Source: an uncultured Victivallales bacterium | GTDB lineage: Bacteria; Verrucomicrobiota; Lentisphaeria; Oligosphaerales; JAFGRS01 | Direction of reading: 5' to 3' | DNA length: 24,574 nucleotides | Assembly: GCA_903834675.1 (NCBI GenBank) | Contig: CAILKC010000526.1 | Coordinates: 1-24,574 of the forward strand | In this document: in pieces, positions 1-7,292 of the stretch | Position numbering within the stretch: position 1 is the first letter of the stretch | Layout: each line of letters opens with the position of its first letter | Notes under the pieces: model-generated | What the model was told of the DNA's origin: nothing | Databases searched by the model: none | The model's input: the letters and a program-made list of their open reading frames with translations, nothing else | Translations under genes and position numbers: made by a program

Positions 1-17
1 AACCCGTTCTCACTTCA

Positions 18-53
18 GTATGTCCGGCACCAGCCGGGGGCTGGGCTGAACCC
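18..53 (+). repeat. Dispersed repeat, copy 1 (GTATGTCCGGC type)
   Basis: The stretch begins GTATGTCCGGC, continues through a CAGCCG core and ends CTGAACCC. The same order recurs at 22423-22459 with small indels. Both copies lie in the same orientation, in gaps just upstream of plus-strand genes. Confidence 0.5.
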
Positions 54-63
54 TGAACCCTGA
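46..63 (+). repeat. Short TGAACCC tandem repeat
   Basis: The 7-bp unit TGAACCC is repeated two and a half times. The reverse complement (TTCAGGG units) occurs at 6103-6122, where it supplies the stop codon of a small gene. Confidence 0.6.
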
Positions 64-73
64 TTTTCTCTCC

Positions 74-169
74 CCGTCTCCCTCGCCCTCTCCTCCAGTC
101 GCCGTTTCGCCGTTTCCCCGTCTCGCCGTCTCCCTCGCCCTCTCCTCCAGTCGCCGTCTCGCCGTTTCC
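74..169 (+). repeat. 44-bp direct repeat pair, 52-bp period
   Basis: Positions 74-117 and 126-169 match in 43 of 44 bases by eye (one T/C change near the middle). Both are pyrimidine-rich on the plus strand and contain CTCCTCCAGTCGCCGT. The element is itself built of small GCCGTTTC-like subrepeats. Related GGCGAAACGGCGA sequence on the opposite strand appears near 6690-6715, so this is a dispersed low-complexity family. Confidence 0.8.
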
Positions 170-183
170 TGAACCCTAGGACC

Positions 184-217
184 TGAGTAGTCACCACCTA
201 CGGAACTGACCTGCGCC
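184..217 (+). repeat. 34-bp interspersed repeat, copy 1
   Basis: It starts TGAGTAGTCACCACC and ends CTGACCTGCGCC. It matches 7178-7211 at 33 of 34 positions, and a degenerate inverted copy lies at 9625-9643. In both good copies a TATAcT/TATAgT hexamer begins exactly 74 bp after the repeat start. Confidence 0.8.
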
Positions 218-235
218 GGGCGTGCGCGGTTGCTC

Positions 236-263
236 TTGTGGCCGTCGCGCCGGACACTATACT
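236..263 (+). promoter_or_regulatory. Possible sigma70-type promoter for the XRE-cupin gene
   Basis: TTGTGG (236-241) is followed after 16 bp by TATACT (258-263), 88 bp before the ATG at 351. The -10 is good, the -35 is poor. Its position just after the 34-bp repeat matches the arrangement upstream of 7293. Confidence 0.35.
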
Positions 264-350
264 GTCGCCTTTGCGACTGCCACGGGTTGAGATCCCGAGG
301 CGCGCCCCCAGGTCCCGGCGTACTTCCGCAGCCAGTTACGGAACTCAAAC

Positions 351-926
351 ATGGCCGAAAACAACCCCGTCGCCGCTCGCATCCGCCACCTGCGCGAAGC
401 CCGCCAGCTTAGCGTCGAGGAGCTCTCCGAACGCAGTTCGCTAGCGGCTACCGAGATCACCCAGCTCGAGGCGGGCAGGCTCACGCCGTCACTGGCTCCA
501 CTGCTCAAGGTCGCCCGCGGTCTCGGGGTGCGTCTGGGCACGCTGCTCGACGACGTGGTCCAGCCTGGGCCGGTTGTGATGCGCGCCGGTGAGCGCCGCG
601 ATACGGTACACTTTGCCGCTGGCGGCGAACTGCGTGGCGGCGGACTCGATCTGCAGGCCCTGGCCGCCAACAAGCAGGACCGGCACATGGAACCCTTCCT
701 GGTTGACGTGCGGCCCGCGGCCACCGGCGCCGCCGCCCTGAGCAGCCACGAGGGCGAAGAGTTCATGTACGTCCTCAGCGGGCGCCTGGAGATTGCCTAC
801 GGCAAAGAGGCGTACACCCTGGAGGCTGGGGATAGCATCTACTACGACTCCGTCGTCCCGCACCAGGTCCATGCCGCCCCGGGCTGCGAAGCGCGCCTGC
901 TCGCCGTCGTCTTCACCCCCTGTTGA
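351..926 (+). CDS. XRE-family transcriptional regulator with C-terminal cupin domain
   Basis: This 191-residue protein is predicted to be a cytoplasmic DNA-binding regulator that senses a small ligand. Residues about 6-65 form a Cro/C1-type helix-turn-helix ([20 protein letters not shown], then [12 protein letters not shown] in the recognition-helix region). Residues about 120-187 are a cupin_2 barrel ([18 protein letters not shown], then a second motif with VPHQVHA). The length is typical for HTH-cupin regulators. The ATG at 351 is preceded by a weak GGA. The gene is 37 bp upstream of an acyl-CoA synthetase on the same strand. A likely role, by inference, is control of that enzyme in response to an acyl or carboxylate ligand. 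The cupin metal-binding set looks incomplete from sequence alone, so metal dependence is uncertain. Confidence 0.9.
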   Translation: MAENNPVAARIRHLREARQLSVEELSERSSLAATEITQLEAGRLTPSLAPLLKVARGLGVRLGTLLDDVVQPGPVVMRAGERRDTVHFAAGGELRGGGLDLQALAANKQDRHMEPFLVDVRPAATGAAALSSHEGEEFMYVLSGRLEIAYGKEAYTLEAGDSIYYDSVVPHQVHAAPGCEARLLAVVFTPC

Positions 927-963
927 GCCACGCCGGCGCCGGCCGCCGCCACGGGAGACCGCC

Positions 964-2655
964 ATGCCCTTCACGACCCAGCCTCTCGGCGCCTTCTTCG
1001 AGGACTTGGCCGCGCGCCAGCCCGACCACGAGTTCATCGTCTACCCCGACCGCGACCTGCGGTTCACCTATGGCGCCTACAACGAGCGCGTCGACCGTCT
1101 GGCCAAAGGCTTCCTGGCCATCGGGGTGCAGCCCGGGGATCACCTCGGCATCTGGGCTCGCAATGTCCCGGACTGGCTGACCGTCGCCTTCGCCGCCGCC
1201 AAGATCGGGGCCGTGCTGGTCACCATCAACACTAACTACCGCAGCCACGAACTGGCCTACCTGCTCGAACAATCCGACCTGCATACCCTGGCCATCGTGG
1301 ACGGCTTCCGTGATACCAACTACGTCGAGACCCTCAACGAGCTTGTCCCTGAGCTCAAGACTCAGACTCGCGGACACCTCCGCAGCGCGCGCTTTCCGCG
1401 CCTGCGTAACGTCGTCTACCTTGGGCAGGAGAAGCACCGTGGCATGGTCAATAGCTCCGAGTTGCTGCTCCTCGGCGACCACCTCCCCGGCGCCCCGCTG
1501 GCCGAGCTGCGCGCCCGGATCGGTTGCCACGACGTCACCAACATGCAGTACACCAGCGGCACGACGGGATTCCCCAAAGGGGTGATGCTGACCCACCATA
1601 ACATCCTCAATAACGGCTATTTCATCGGTGAGCGCCAGAAGTTCACGGCGCAGGACCGTCTCTGCCTGCCGGTGCCCTTGTTCCACTGCTTCGGCATCGT
1701 CCTTGGGGTCATGGCGGCGGTGAGTCACGGGGCGACGTTGGTGATGATCGAGCAGTTCGATCCGCTGCTGGTCCTGGCGGCGGTGCATAAAGAGCGCTGC
1801 ACGGCACTGTACGGGGTGCCGACCATGTTCATTGCCGAACTGGCCAACCCCATGTTCGACCTGTTCGACCTCTCCAGCTTGCGGACCGGCATCATGGCGG
1901 GTTCGCCCTGCCCGGTCGAGACCATGAAGCAGGTCATGAACAAGATGCATGCCCGCGAGATCACCATCGCCTACGGCCTCACCGAGGCCTCGCCGGTCTA
2001 CACCATGACCAGCACCGATGACCCCCTTCGCTGCCGGGTCGAGACCGTGGGTCGCGTCATGCCTTTCTGTGAGGCTAAAGTGGCCCATCCCGAGACCGGC
2101 GCGCCGCAACCTCCCGGAGTCCAGGGCGAGCTCTGCTGCCGCGGCTACAACATCATGAAGGGCTACTACAAGCAACCCGAGGAAACCGCCCGCGTCATCG
2201 ACTCGGATGGCTGGCTGCACAGCGGCGACCTTGGCACGCTGGACGAAGAGGGGTACTATCGGGTCACCGGCCGCATCAAGGACATGATCATCCGCGGCGG
2301 CGAGAATGTCTATCCGCGCGAGATCGAGGAATTCCTGCACACGCACCCCGGCATCGAGCAGGTGCAGGTGGTCGGCATCCCCGATGAGAAGTACGGCGAG
2401 ATCGTGGGCGCCTTCGTGATCCTGAAGAAGGGTAGCGAACTCCAGCCAGAAGACGTGCGCGACTACTGCGCAGGCCGCATCTCGCACCACAAGACCCCGA
2501 AGCACGTCTTTCTGGTCAGCGAGTTTCCCATGACGGCGAGCGGCAAGATCCAGAAGTACAAGCTGCGCGAACAGGCCCGCACTCGCCTCGGCATCACGAC
2601 CGAGGTCTTCGCCTCCAAAGCGCCCAGCGGCGCGGTCGCGCCACCGGAGTCGTAA
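964..2655 (+). CDS. AMP-dependent acyl-CoA synthetase (ANL superfamily)
   Basis: This 563-residue cytoplasmic enzyme should activate a carboxylic acid with ATP to the acyl-adenylate, then form the CoA thioester. The P-loop-like motif [16 protein letters not shown] sits near residues 196-211. The adenine-binding YGLTEASP is near residue 337, the hinge [16 protein letters not shown] near 435-450, and the C-terminal catalytic lysine in [12 protein letters not shown] near 524. The overall pattern resembles the medium/long-chain acyl-CoA synthetases of the YngI/FadD type, but substrate cannot be read from sequence. The ATG at 964 follows GGGAGA at good spacing; the open frame runs back to 793 but that part overlaps the regulator and lacks family similarity. 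It is probably co-transcribed with the XRE-cupin gene 37 bp upstream. Its 3' end converges on hisF. Confidence 0.92.
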   Translation: MPFTTQPLGAFFEDLAARQPDHEFIVYPDRDLRFTYGAYNERVDRLAKGFLAIGVQPGDHLGIWARNVPDWLTVAFAAAKIGAVLVTINTNYRSHELAYLLEQSDLHTLAIVDGFRDTNYVETLNELVPELKTQTRGHLRSARFPRLRNVVYLGQEKHRGMVNSSELLLLGDHLPGAPLAELRARIGCHDVTNMQYTSGTTGFPKGVMLTHHNILNNGYFIGERQKFTAQDRLCLPVPLFHCFGIVLGVMAAVSHGATLVMIEQFDPLLVLAAVHKERCTALYGVPTMFIAELANPMFDLFDLSSLRTGIMAGSPCPVETMKQVMNKMHAREITIAYGLTEASPVYTMTSTDDPLRCRVETVGRVMPFCEAKVAHPETGAPQPPGVQGELCCRGYNIMKGYYKQPEETARVIDSDGWLHSGDLGTLDEEGYYRVTGRIKDMIIRGGENVYPREIEEFLHTHPGIEQVQVVGIPDEKYGEIVGAFVILKKGSELQPEDVRDYCAGRISHHKTPKHVFLVSEFPMTASGKIQKYKLREQARTRLGITTEVFASKAPSGAVAPPES

Positions 2656-2711
2656 CCGTCGGACCGCCGCCGCCCGGCGCCAGAAGGCCAGCCGCCGAAA
2701 CGCGCAGGCGC

Positions 2712-2724
2712 GCCCCGGCGGGGC
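2712..2724. terminator. Small GC hairpin in the convergent gap
   Basis: GCCCCGGCGGGGC folds into a 5-bp stem in the 73-bp gap between the convergent acyl-CoA synthetase and hisF. There is no T-tract on either side, so factor-independent termination is doubtful. Confidence 0.2.
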
Positions 2725-2728
2725 CCCT

Positions 2729-3484
2729 TCACCCGAGCTTTACGCCCTTGCTGATCAGGTACGCCTTGAGCTCGGGGATGGCGATGACGCGGAAATGGAA
2801 CACGGAGGCCGCCAGCAGAACCGTCGCCCCGGCCTGCACGGCCTCGTAGAAGTGCTCCAGCGTCCCCGCGCCACCCGAAGCGACGACCTCGGCCCCGGTG
2901 GCGTCCTTGATCAGGCGGATCAAGGGCAGGTCGTAGCCGGTCCTGACCCCGTCCGTGGCCTTGCTGGTGGGCAGAATGGTGGTGATGCCGTAGCCCCGAA
3001 TCTCCCTAGCCCACTCGACCGCATCCTTACCGGTAGCCGTGCGACCGCCATCGATGTACACCTCGTACCCCGAGGGTAGCTTCGGGTTGGCATCCGCATC
3101 GATGGCTACGGTGACTTTGGCCGTGCCGAATTCGCGCACCATCTCCGCGATGACCTGCGGTCGCCGGAAGGCAGCGCTGCTGGTGCTGATCTTGTCGGCG
3201 CCCGCCTCGATGACCGCCGCCGCAGCTTTCACATCGGAGATGCCGCCGCCGACGGTGAACGGCACGGTCGCCGCGGCGGCCGTGCGGCGGACGACGTCGA
3301 GCAGCGTGGCCCGGCCTTCAACCGTCGCGGTGATGTCCAGCATGGCCAGTTCGTCAGCCCCGGCCCGGCAATAGGCCTGGGCGCACTCGACCGGGTCGCC
3401 AGCGTCCTTGATATCGACGAACTGCACGCCCTTCACGACTCGGCCATTACGCATGTCCAGGCACGGCATGATCCTGATGCCCAT
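2729..3484 (-). CDS. hisF: Imidazole glycerol phosphate synthase, cyclase subunit HisF
   Basis: This 251-residue TIM barrel should convert PRFAR plus ammonia from HisH to imidazole glycerol phosphate and AICAR, in histidine synthesis. N-terminal RIMPCLDMRNGRVVKG carries the first catalytic Asp (residue 10). The second lies in VAIDAD (Asp129). The phosphate-binding GGGI (about 79-82) and ASGGAGTLEHF (about 202-212) are present. The ATG has a good GGAGG six bases upstream. The usual loop TS-M/I-DRDGT reads TSKATDGV here, keeping the last Asp but losing the first; this may be a lineage variant. No other his gene is adjacent: hisF lies 25 bp downstream of mutS and is probably in the same transcript. 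Confidence 0.95.
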   Translation of the reverse strand: MGIRIMPCLDMRNGRVVKGVQFVDIKDAGDPVECAQAYCRAGADELAMLDITATVEGRATLLDVVRRTAAAATVPFTVGGGISDVKAAAAVIEAGADKISTSSAAFRRPQVIAEMVREFGTAKVTVAIDADANPKLPSGYEVYIDGGRTATGKDAVEWAREIRGYGITTILPTSKATDGVRTGYDLPLIRLIKDATGAEVVASGGAGTLEHFYEAVQAGATVLLAASVFHFRVIAIPELKAYLISKGVKLG

Positions 3485-3509
3485 CGTCTACCTCCACGGT
3501 TAGGCGTTC

Positions 3510-6062
3510 TCAGAACTCGAACAGCATCTGCTGTCCATCCGGGGTCTCGTCCTTGGGGTTGGTGCGGCGGCGGCGGTAGTTGGGGTCAGGCCCACGCTCG
3601 TGGGTGCGGGCGAGCTTGGGCTTGCTATCGGCGCCCAGTTCGTCGTTTTCGAGATTAGTGAGCACCTCGCCCGCGCGGCGGATGACCTGTTTGGGCAGCC
3701 CGGCCAGGCGCGCCACGTGGATGCCGTAGCTCTTGTCGGTGCCGCCGGGCATGATCTTGCGCAGGAAGATGATTTTGTCGCCGTATTCCTTCACCGCCAC
3801 GTTGTAGTTCTTCACCCCCGGCATGGTCAGACTGAGTTCGGTGAGTTCGTGGTAGTGGGTAGCGAAGAGGCAGCGCGCCTTGACCCGGGGTTCGTCGTGC
3901 AGGTACTCGGCCACGGCCCAGGCCAGACTTAGGCCGTCGAAAGTGCTCGTGCCCCGGCCGATCTCGTCGAGGATGATCAGGCTGCGCGGCGTGGCGTTGT
4001 TCAGGATGTTCGCCGTCTCCACCATCTCGACCATGAAGGTGGACTGGCCCCGCGAGATGTCATCGGCGGCGCCGACGCGGGTGAAGATGCGGTCCACCAG
4101 TCCGACCACGGCGGACTTGGCCGGAATGAAGCTGCCCATCTGCGCCATCAGGGTCAGCAGGGCCACCTGGCGGATGTAGGTCGACTTGCCGGCCATGTTG
4201 GGGCCGGTGATGATGGCAAGCTGGTTCTCGCCCGTGTCCAGCAGCGTGTCGTTGGGCACGAAGGGCTCGTCCTGCAGGTGCGCCTCCAGGACCGGGTGGC
4301 GGCCGTCACAGATCTGCAAGACCGCTTCCTCGACCAGACGGGGGCGGCAGTACCCCTGCCGGCAAGCCATGTCGCCCAGCGCCGCCAAAGCGTCCACCCC
4401 GGCGATGGCGCGGGCCAGACGCTGCACCGCCGCCGTCGACTTCACTACCGTCTCCCGAATCTCCTGGAACAGCTCGTACTCCAGCGCCTTGCTCTTCTCC
4501 TCCGAACCCAGCACTTTGTCCTCGATCTCCTTCAGCTCCGGCGTGATGAAGCGCTCGGCGCCCACCAGGGTCTGTTTGCGCAGGTAGTCCGTCGGCGCCA
4601 GGTCGAGGTTGGACTTGGTGATCTCGATGTAGTAGCCGAAGACCTTGTTAAAGCGCACCTTGAGTGACTTGATGCCGGTACGCTCCTGCTCTTTGGTCTG
4701 GTAGCCGGCGATCCAGCTCTTGCCATCGGTCGCGGCCCGGCGCAGTTCATCCAGGCCGGCATGGAAGCCCTCGCGGATGATGCCGCCCTCGCGCAGGGTC
4801 AACGGCGGCTCGTCGACGATGGCGCGGGCGATCAGTCCCGTCAGTTCCGGCAGCTCGACCAGGTCGAGGCACAGGCGCTGGACCAGCGCCGCCGCAAGGT
4901 GCTCCAGGATGGCGCGCAGGCCGGGGACTTCGGCCAGGCCACGCTGCAAGCCGACCAGGTCGCGGCCGTTGGCGCTGCCGATGTTGATGCGCACCACCGT
5001 GCGCTCCAGATCCTTCACCGCGCCGAGCGCATCGCGCAATTCGCTGAGCAGCATGGGGTCGCGACTGAAGGCCGCCACCGCGTCCTGGCGCTCGACGATG
5101 GCATCGATGCGGCAGAGCGGCCGCAGAATCCACTCGCGCAGCAGCCGGGCGCCCATGGGGGTGACGGTGCGGTCCAGCACGCTGAGCAGGGTGGCGCCCT
5201 TGGCATCGGCGAAGATGGGCTCGACCAATTCGAGATTGCGCACCGAGATGCGGTCCAGCACCATGCCATCTTCGGTCTGGTACACCGTCAGCGCGGTGAT
5301 ATGGTCGGCATCGCGACGCAGGTTGTTCTGGGCGTAGTAGAGCACGGCCCCAGCCGCCCCGGCGGCCAGCTCCAGGCCCCGGCAGCCAAAGCCATCGAGA
5401 CTGGCCACATCAAAATGCCGACAGAGCCGGTCGCTGGCCACCGCGGGGTCGAAGACCCAGTCCTCGAGGGCGGTCCAGGCCAGGGTCGAGGGACAATCCG
5501 GGGTGCCGGCTTCCTGGCGCCACTGCTCCTGCAAGGCCTCGCTGAGCAGACACTCGGCCGGCCGCAGCCGGTGCAGTTCCGTCTCCAGCGCCTGTCGGCC
5601 CTTGAGCTCGGTCACCCGAAAGTCGCCGGTGCTGAAGTCCAGCAGCGCCAGCCCAAAACGCTCCTTCGCCGCGGCAATGGCGACCAGAAAGTGGCTCTGC
5701 GTCGCGTTTAGCACCTGGTCGTCCAGCACCGTGCCCGGCGTGATCACCTGGATGACCTGGCGCTTCACCAGCCCCTTGGCCAGCTTCGGATCTTCCATCT
5801 GCTCGGCAATGGCGACCTTGACGCCCTTCTCAAGCATGCGGGCAACGTAGGATTGCAGAGCGTGGTACGGCACCCCGCACATCGGCACGCCGCTGCGCTG
5901 CGTCAGCACAATGTCCATGAGCTCGGCGCCACGCTTGGCGTCGTCGAAGAACAGCTCGTAGAAGTCGCCCATCCGAAACAGCAGAATCGTGTCGTCGCTG
6001 AGCTCTTTCTTCGCCTGCATGTACTGCCGCATGGCAGGCGTAAGTGTGCTGCTGGTGGTCAT
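3510..6062 (-). CDS. mutS: DNA mismatch repair protein MutS
   Basis: This 850-residue protein, the usual length for MutS, recognises mismatches and small loops and starts repair with MutL. The mismatch-reading motif GDFYELF is at residues 32-38 (the Phe-x-Glu that stacks on the mispair). The ATPase Walker A GPNMAGKST is near residue 620 and Walker B LIILDEIGRGTSTFDG near 700; connector, lever and clamp regions lie between. The C-terminus ends QQMLFEF, which fits the QxxLF clamp-binding pattern, here at the very end of the chain. Start ATG at 6062 gives the normal N-terminus; its ribosome site is weak. The 5' flank contains the TTCAGGG repeat at 6103-6122. hisF follows after 25 bp. Confidence 0.97.
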   Translation of the reverse strand: MTTSSTLTPAMRQYMQAKKELSDDTILLFRMGDFYELFFDDAKRGAELMDIVLTQRSGVPMCGVPYHALQSYVARMLEKGVKVAIAEQMEDPKLAKGLVKRQVIQVITPGTVLDDQVLNATQSHFLVAIAAAKERFGLALLDFSTGDFRVTELKGRQALETELHRLRPAECLLSEALQEQWRQEAGTPDCPSTLAWTALEDWVFDPAVASDRLCRHFDVASLDGFGCRGLELAAGAAGAVLYYAQNNLRRDADHITALTVYQTEDGMVLDRISVRNLELVEPIFADAKGATLLSVLDRTVTPMGARLLREWILRPLCRIDAIVERQDAVAAFSRDPMLLSELRDALGAVKDLERTVVRINIGSANGRDLVGLQRGLAEVPGLRAILEHLAAALVQRLCLDLVELPELTGLIARAIVDEPPLTLREGGIIREGFHAGLDELRRAATDGKSWIAGYQTKEQERTGIKSLKVRFNKVFGYYIEITKSNLDLAPTDYLRKQTLVGAERFITPELKEIEDKVLGSEEKSKALEYELFQEIRETVVKSTAAVQRLARAIAGVDALAALGDMACRQGYCRPRLVEEAVLQICDGRHPVLEAHLQDEPFVPNDTLLDTGENQLAIITGPNMAGKSTYIRQVALLTLMAQMGSFIPAKSAVVGLVDRIFTRVGAADDISRGQSTFMVEMVETANILNNATPRSLIILDEIGRGTSTFDGLSLAWAVAEYLHDEPRVKARCLFATHYHELTELSLTMPGVKNYNVAVKEYGDKIIFLRKIMPGGTDKSYGIHVARLAGLPKQVIRRAGEVLTNLENDELGADSKPKLARTHERGPDPNYRRRRTNPKDETPDGQQMLFEF

Positions 6063-6102
6063 CTGGGTATCCGTGGCCAGTGCAGAAACCGTGCAAGTGC
6101 CC

Positions 6103-6122
6103 GGTTCAGGGTTCAGGGTTCA
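6103..6122 (-). repeat. TTCAGGG short tandem (inverse of the 46-63 repeat)
   Basis: Nearly three TTCAGGG units lie between the mutS start and the 59-residue ORF. On the minus strand this reads TGAACCC, and its first TGA is the stop codon of the small ORF, so the repeat defines that protein's C-terminus. Confidence 0.6.
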
Positions 6123-6292
6123 CGCCTCAGGTGGTCGGCAGCCAGGCTCTGCCCCGTCTTGCGCTCGAGGTGCTCGCGACACTGCTGCAGCATGCCACGG
6201 GCGTCGTTGAGATCGGCCAGGGCGGCATCCGGGTCGATGGAGAGACTCCAGATATCGCGGAGCACGTCGGCAGGCGCGCCGGGATCGCTCAT
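6113..6292 (-). CDS. Small 59-residue protein coupled to the nucleotidyltransferase, possibly truncated
   Basis: The ATG overlaps the stop of the upstream nucleotidyltransferase (ATGA overlap at 6289-6292), a classic sign of translational coupling. The product begins MSDPGAPADVLRDIWSLSID and is mostly helical, acidic-to-basic, with no membrane segment. I do not recognise a family. Partners of minimal nucleotidyltransferases are often HEPN-domain proteins of about 110-130 residues, but no HEPN motif is visible. The last residues (REP, then stop) are encoded by the intergenic TGAACCC repeat, so the original reading frame may have been longer. Whether it is a real small partner or a decayed remnant is open. 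Confidence 0.5.
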   Translation of the reverse strand: MSDPGAPADVLRDIWSLSIDPDAALADLNDARGMLQQCREHLERKTGQSLAADHLRREP

Positions 6293-6603
6293 AGCGCGAT
6301 ACCTTCCCTGCGGATATTCCAGCCGAGCGGGAACTCTTTGGCTCGGCGCCATTCGTTCTCACCGTAGATCAAGGCGGCGAAGAGTCGGTCATGTCGGTCG
6401 AGCATTGCCACGTCCGCGTCCAGAACGACTTCACGTACGTCCGGCGTGCGCTGGTCCACCACCACGACGCAGTCGTAATCCGAGCGTGCGTCGGCGTCGC
6501 CCCGAGCCTGAGACCCGAACAGGATGATCTCCTTGACTCGGGCCCCGAGTCGGTGCCGGATCAACTCGGCATATTCCGCCGCCAAGCCGACTGCCATGCT
6601 CAT
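6289..6603 (-). CDS. Minimal nucleotidyltransferase (MNT family)
   Basis: This 104-residue protein carries the polymerase-beta nucleotidyltransferase signature. FGSQARGDADARSDYD at about residues 29-44 holds the GS motif and the paired metal-binding Asp residues, followed by a CVVVVD strand. A third acidic residue is likely in the VVLDADVAML strand. Such proteins act as AMP-transferring antitoxins in HEPN/MNT pairs, or as orphan modifiers of unknown target. The ATG at 6603 has GAGAGG upstream. The following 59-residue gene overlaps it by 4 bp. The neighbour lacks recognisable HEPN features, so a toxin-antitoxin role is only a possibility. Confidence 0.8.
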   Translation of the reverse strand: MSMAVGLAAEYAELIRHRLGARVKEIILFGSQARGDADARSDYDCVVVVDQRTPDVREVVLDADVAMLDRHDRLFAALIYGENEWRRAKEFPLGWNIRREGIAL

Positions 6604-6753
6604 ATCTCGGCCTCTCGTCAGCAGGACCTCGAGCCACTGTCATCACAGGCCGTGACGGTAGTGTGCCCCGCAGGGGAAATCAAGCGTCGGCGAGGCGGCG
6701 AAACGGCGAGGCGGCGCCAGGGCTGTTTAAAGATATCGGGCACGCTTGCGGTT

Positions 6754-6855
6754 CGGTTCGGTGTCCCGCCTTCTGGCGGTCTTAGGGTGGGGGGATTCCG
6801 GCTTCCGCCCTGCGGGCGGCCCAGCCTGTGGCTGGAAAGCCGGTACACCGAACCG
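6754..6855. mobile_element. 102-bp element with 15-bp terminal inverted repeats
   Basis: The left end CGGTTCGGTGTCCCG (6754-6768) and the right end CGGTACACCGAACCG (6841-6855) are inverted copies at 14 of 15 positions. Inside are further small palindromes: GCCCTGCGGGC and CCAGCCTGTGGCTGG. There is no coding capacity. It looks like a REP/MITE-type non-autonomous element; no target-site duplication is obvious. Confidence 0.6.
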
Positions 6856-6906
6856 GGCCGACCCCGCCAGCGGCCATCCAAGGCGCCTAGCGCCCGGAAA
6901 AAGAAA

Positions 6907-7020
6907 CGACCTGTGCAATAAGGATGGGCCGTGGTATTCAGCCCCAAGGGGGCGTTTCGAGCGCCCGGGGCAACGCCCTGGGGACCCGTCCACAGCGAAG
7001 ATTGAGCCCTGAAGGGGCGG
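6907..7020 (+). repeat. Long interspersed repeat family, copy A
   Basis: It starts CGACCTGTGCAATAAGG and ends TTGAGCCCTGAAGGGGCG, with an internal palindrome GGGCAACGCCCTGGG. The reverse complement of 8989-9100 matches it at about 90 of the first 100 positions by eye. A more diverged inverted copy lies at 7057-7168. Confidence 0.8.
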
Positions 7021-7056
7021 ACCATGCGACCTCGGTGCGAAGGTAGGGTAGATGGC

Positions 7057-7168
7057 TCGCCCCTACAGGGCTCAAACCCATCACCATTCTATTCCCAGGG
7101 CGTTGCCCTGGGCTGGTATGGCCGCGCGCCTTCAGCGCTCCAGGCGGACTCCCTTATTGCGCAGGTCG
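7057..7168 (-). repeat. Long interspersed repeat family, copy A' (inverted, diverged)
   Basis: Read on the minus strand it starts CGACCTGCGCAATAAGG and ends TTGAGCCCTGTAGGGGCGA, with the same internal GGGCAACGCCCTGGG palindrome. It therefore forms a large imperfect inverted repeat with copy A, but the intervening bases have diverged well beyond copy B. Confidence 0.65.
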
Positions 7169-7177
7169 CGATTTCTC

Positions 7178-7211
7178 TGAGTAGTCACCACCCACGGAAC
7201 TGACCTGCGCC
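7178..7211 (+). repeat. 34-bp interspersed repeat, copy 2
   Basis: It differs from 184-217 at one base (CCACCC versus CCACCT). It is in the same orientation, upstream of a plus-strand gene, and a TATAGT hexamer starts 74 bp after its first base, as in copy 1. Confidence 0.8.
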
Positions 7212-7229
7212 CGCGCCCTGGGATTCCGG

Positions 7230-7257
7230 TTGCGCAATCCTGCCCTACTCGTATAGT
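7230..7257 (+). promoter_or_regulatory. Possible promoter for the secreted protein gene
   Basis: TTGCGC (7230-7235), a 16-bp spacer and TATAGT (7252-7257) lie 35 bp before the ATG at 7293. The -10 is good, the -35 only half matches. Confidence 0.4.
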
Positions 7258-7292
7258 GAGATCTGCGGTTCGCCGAATCCTGGGAGATTACC

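Larger units (their letters stand above)
1..350. other. Gene-free, repeat-rich leader region
   Basis: No believable gene lies here; the small open frames are Arg/Gly/Glu-rich translations of repeats. It contains a partial copy of a dispersed motif (18-53, shared with 22423-22459), a TGAACCC-type short tandem (46-63), a 44-bp direct repeat pair (74-117 and 126-169), a 34-bp interspersed repeat (184-217) and a promoter-like site for the gene at 351. The layout reads as a junkyard of short intergenic repeats ahead of a regulated gene. Confidence 0.7.
6604..7292. other. Gene-free repeat-dense gap
   Basis: No gene is supported in these 689 bp. From left to right it holds a GGCGAAACGGCGA-type low-complexity patch (about 6690-6720), a 102-bp element with terminal inverted repeats (6754-6855), two inverted copies of a longer repeat (6907-7020 and 7057-7168), the second 34-bp repeat copy (7178-7211) and a promoter-like site (7230-7257). 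Confidence 0.75.

Noticed and set aside
46..63. Telomere-like CCCTGAA repeat
   Set aside because: Only two and a half units, repeated in inverse form inside the window; a short intergenic tandem explains it better than a chromosome end.
74..169. CRISPR-like direct repeat with spacer
   Set aside because: Only two copies, an 8-bp spacer, low complexity and no cas gene.
913..2505. 530-codon minus-strand open frame
   Set aside because: It is the antisense shadow of the acyl-CoA synthetase, with low-complexity Asp/Gly/Val/His composition and no family motif.
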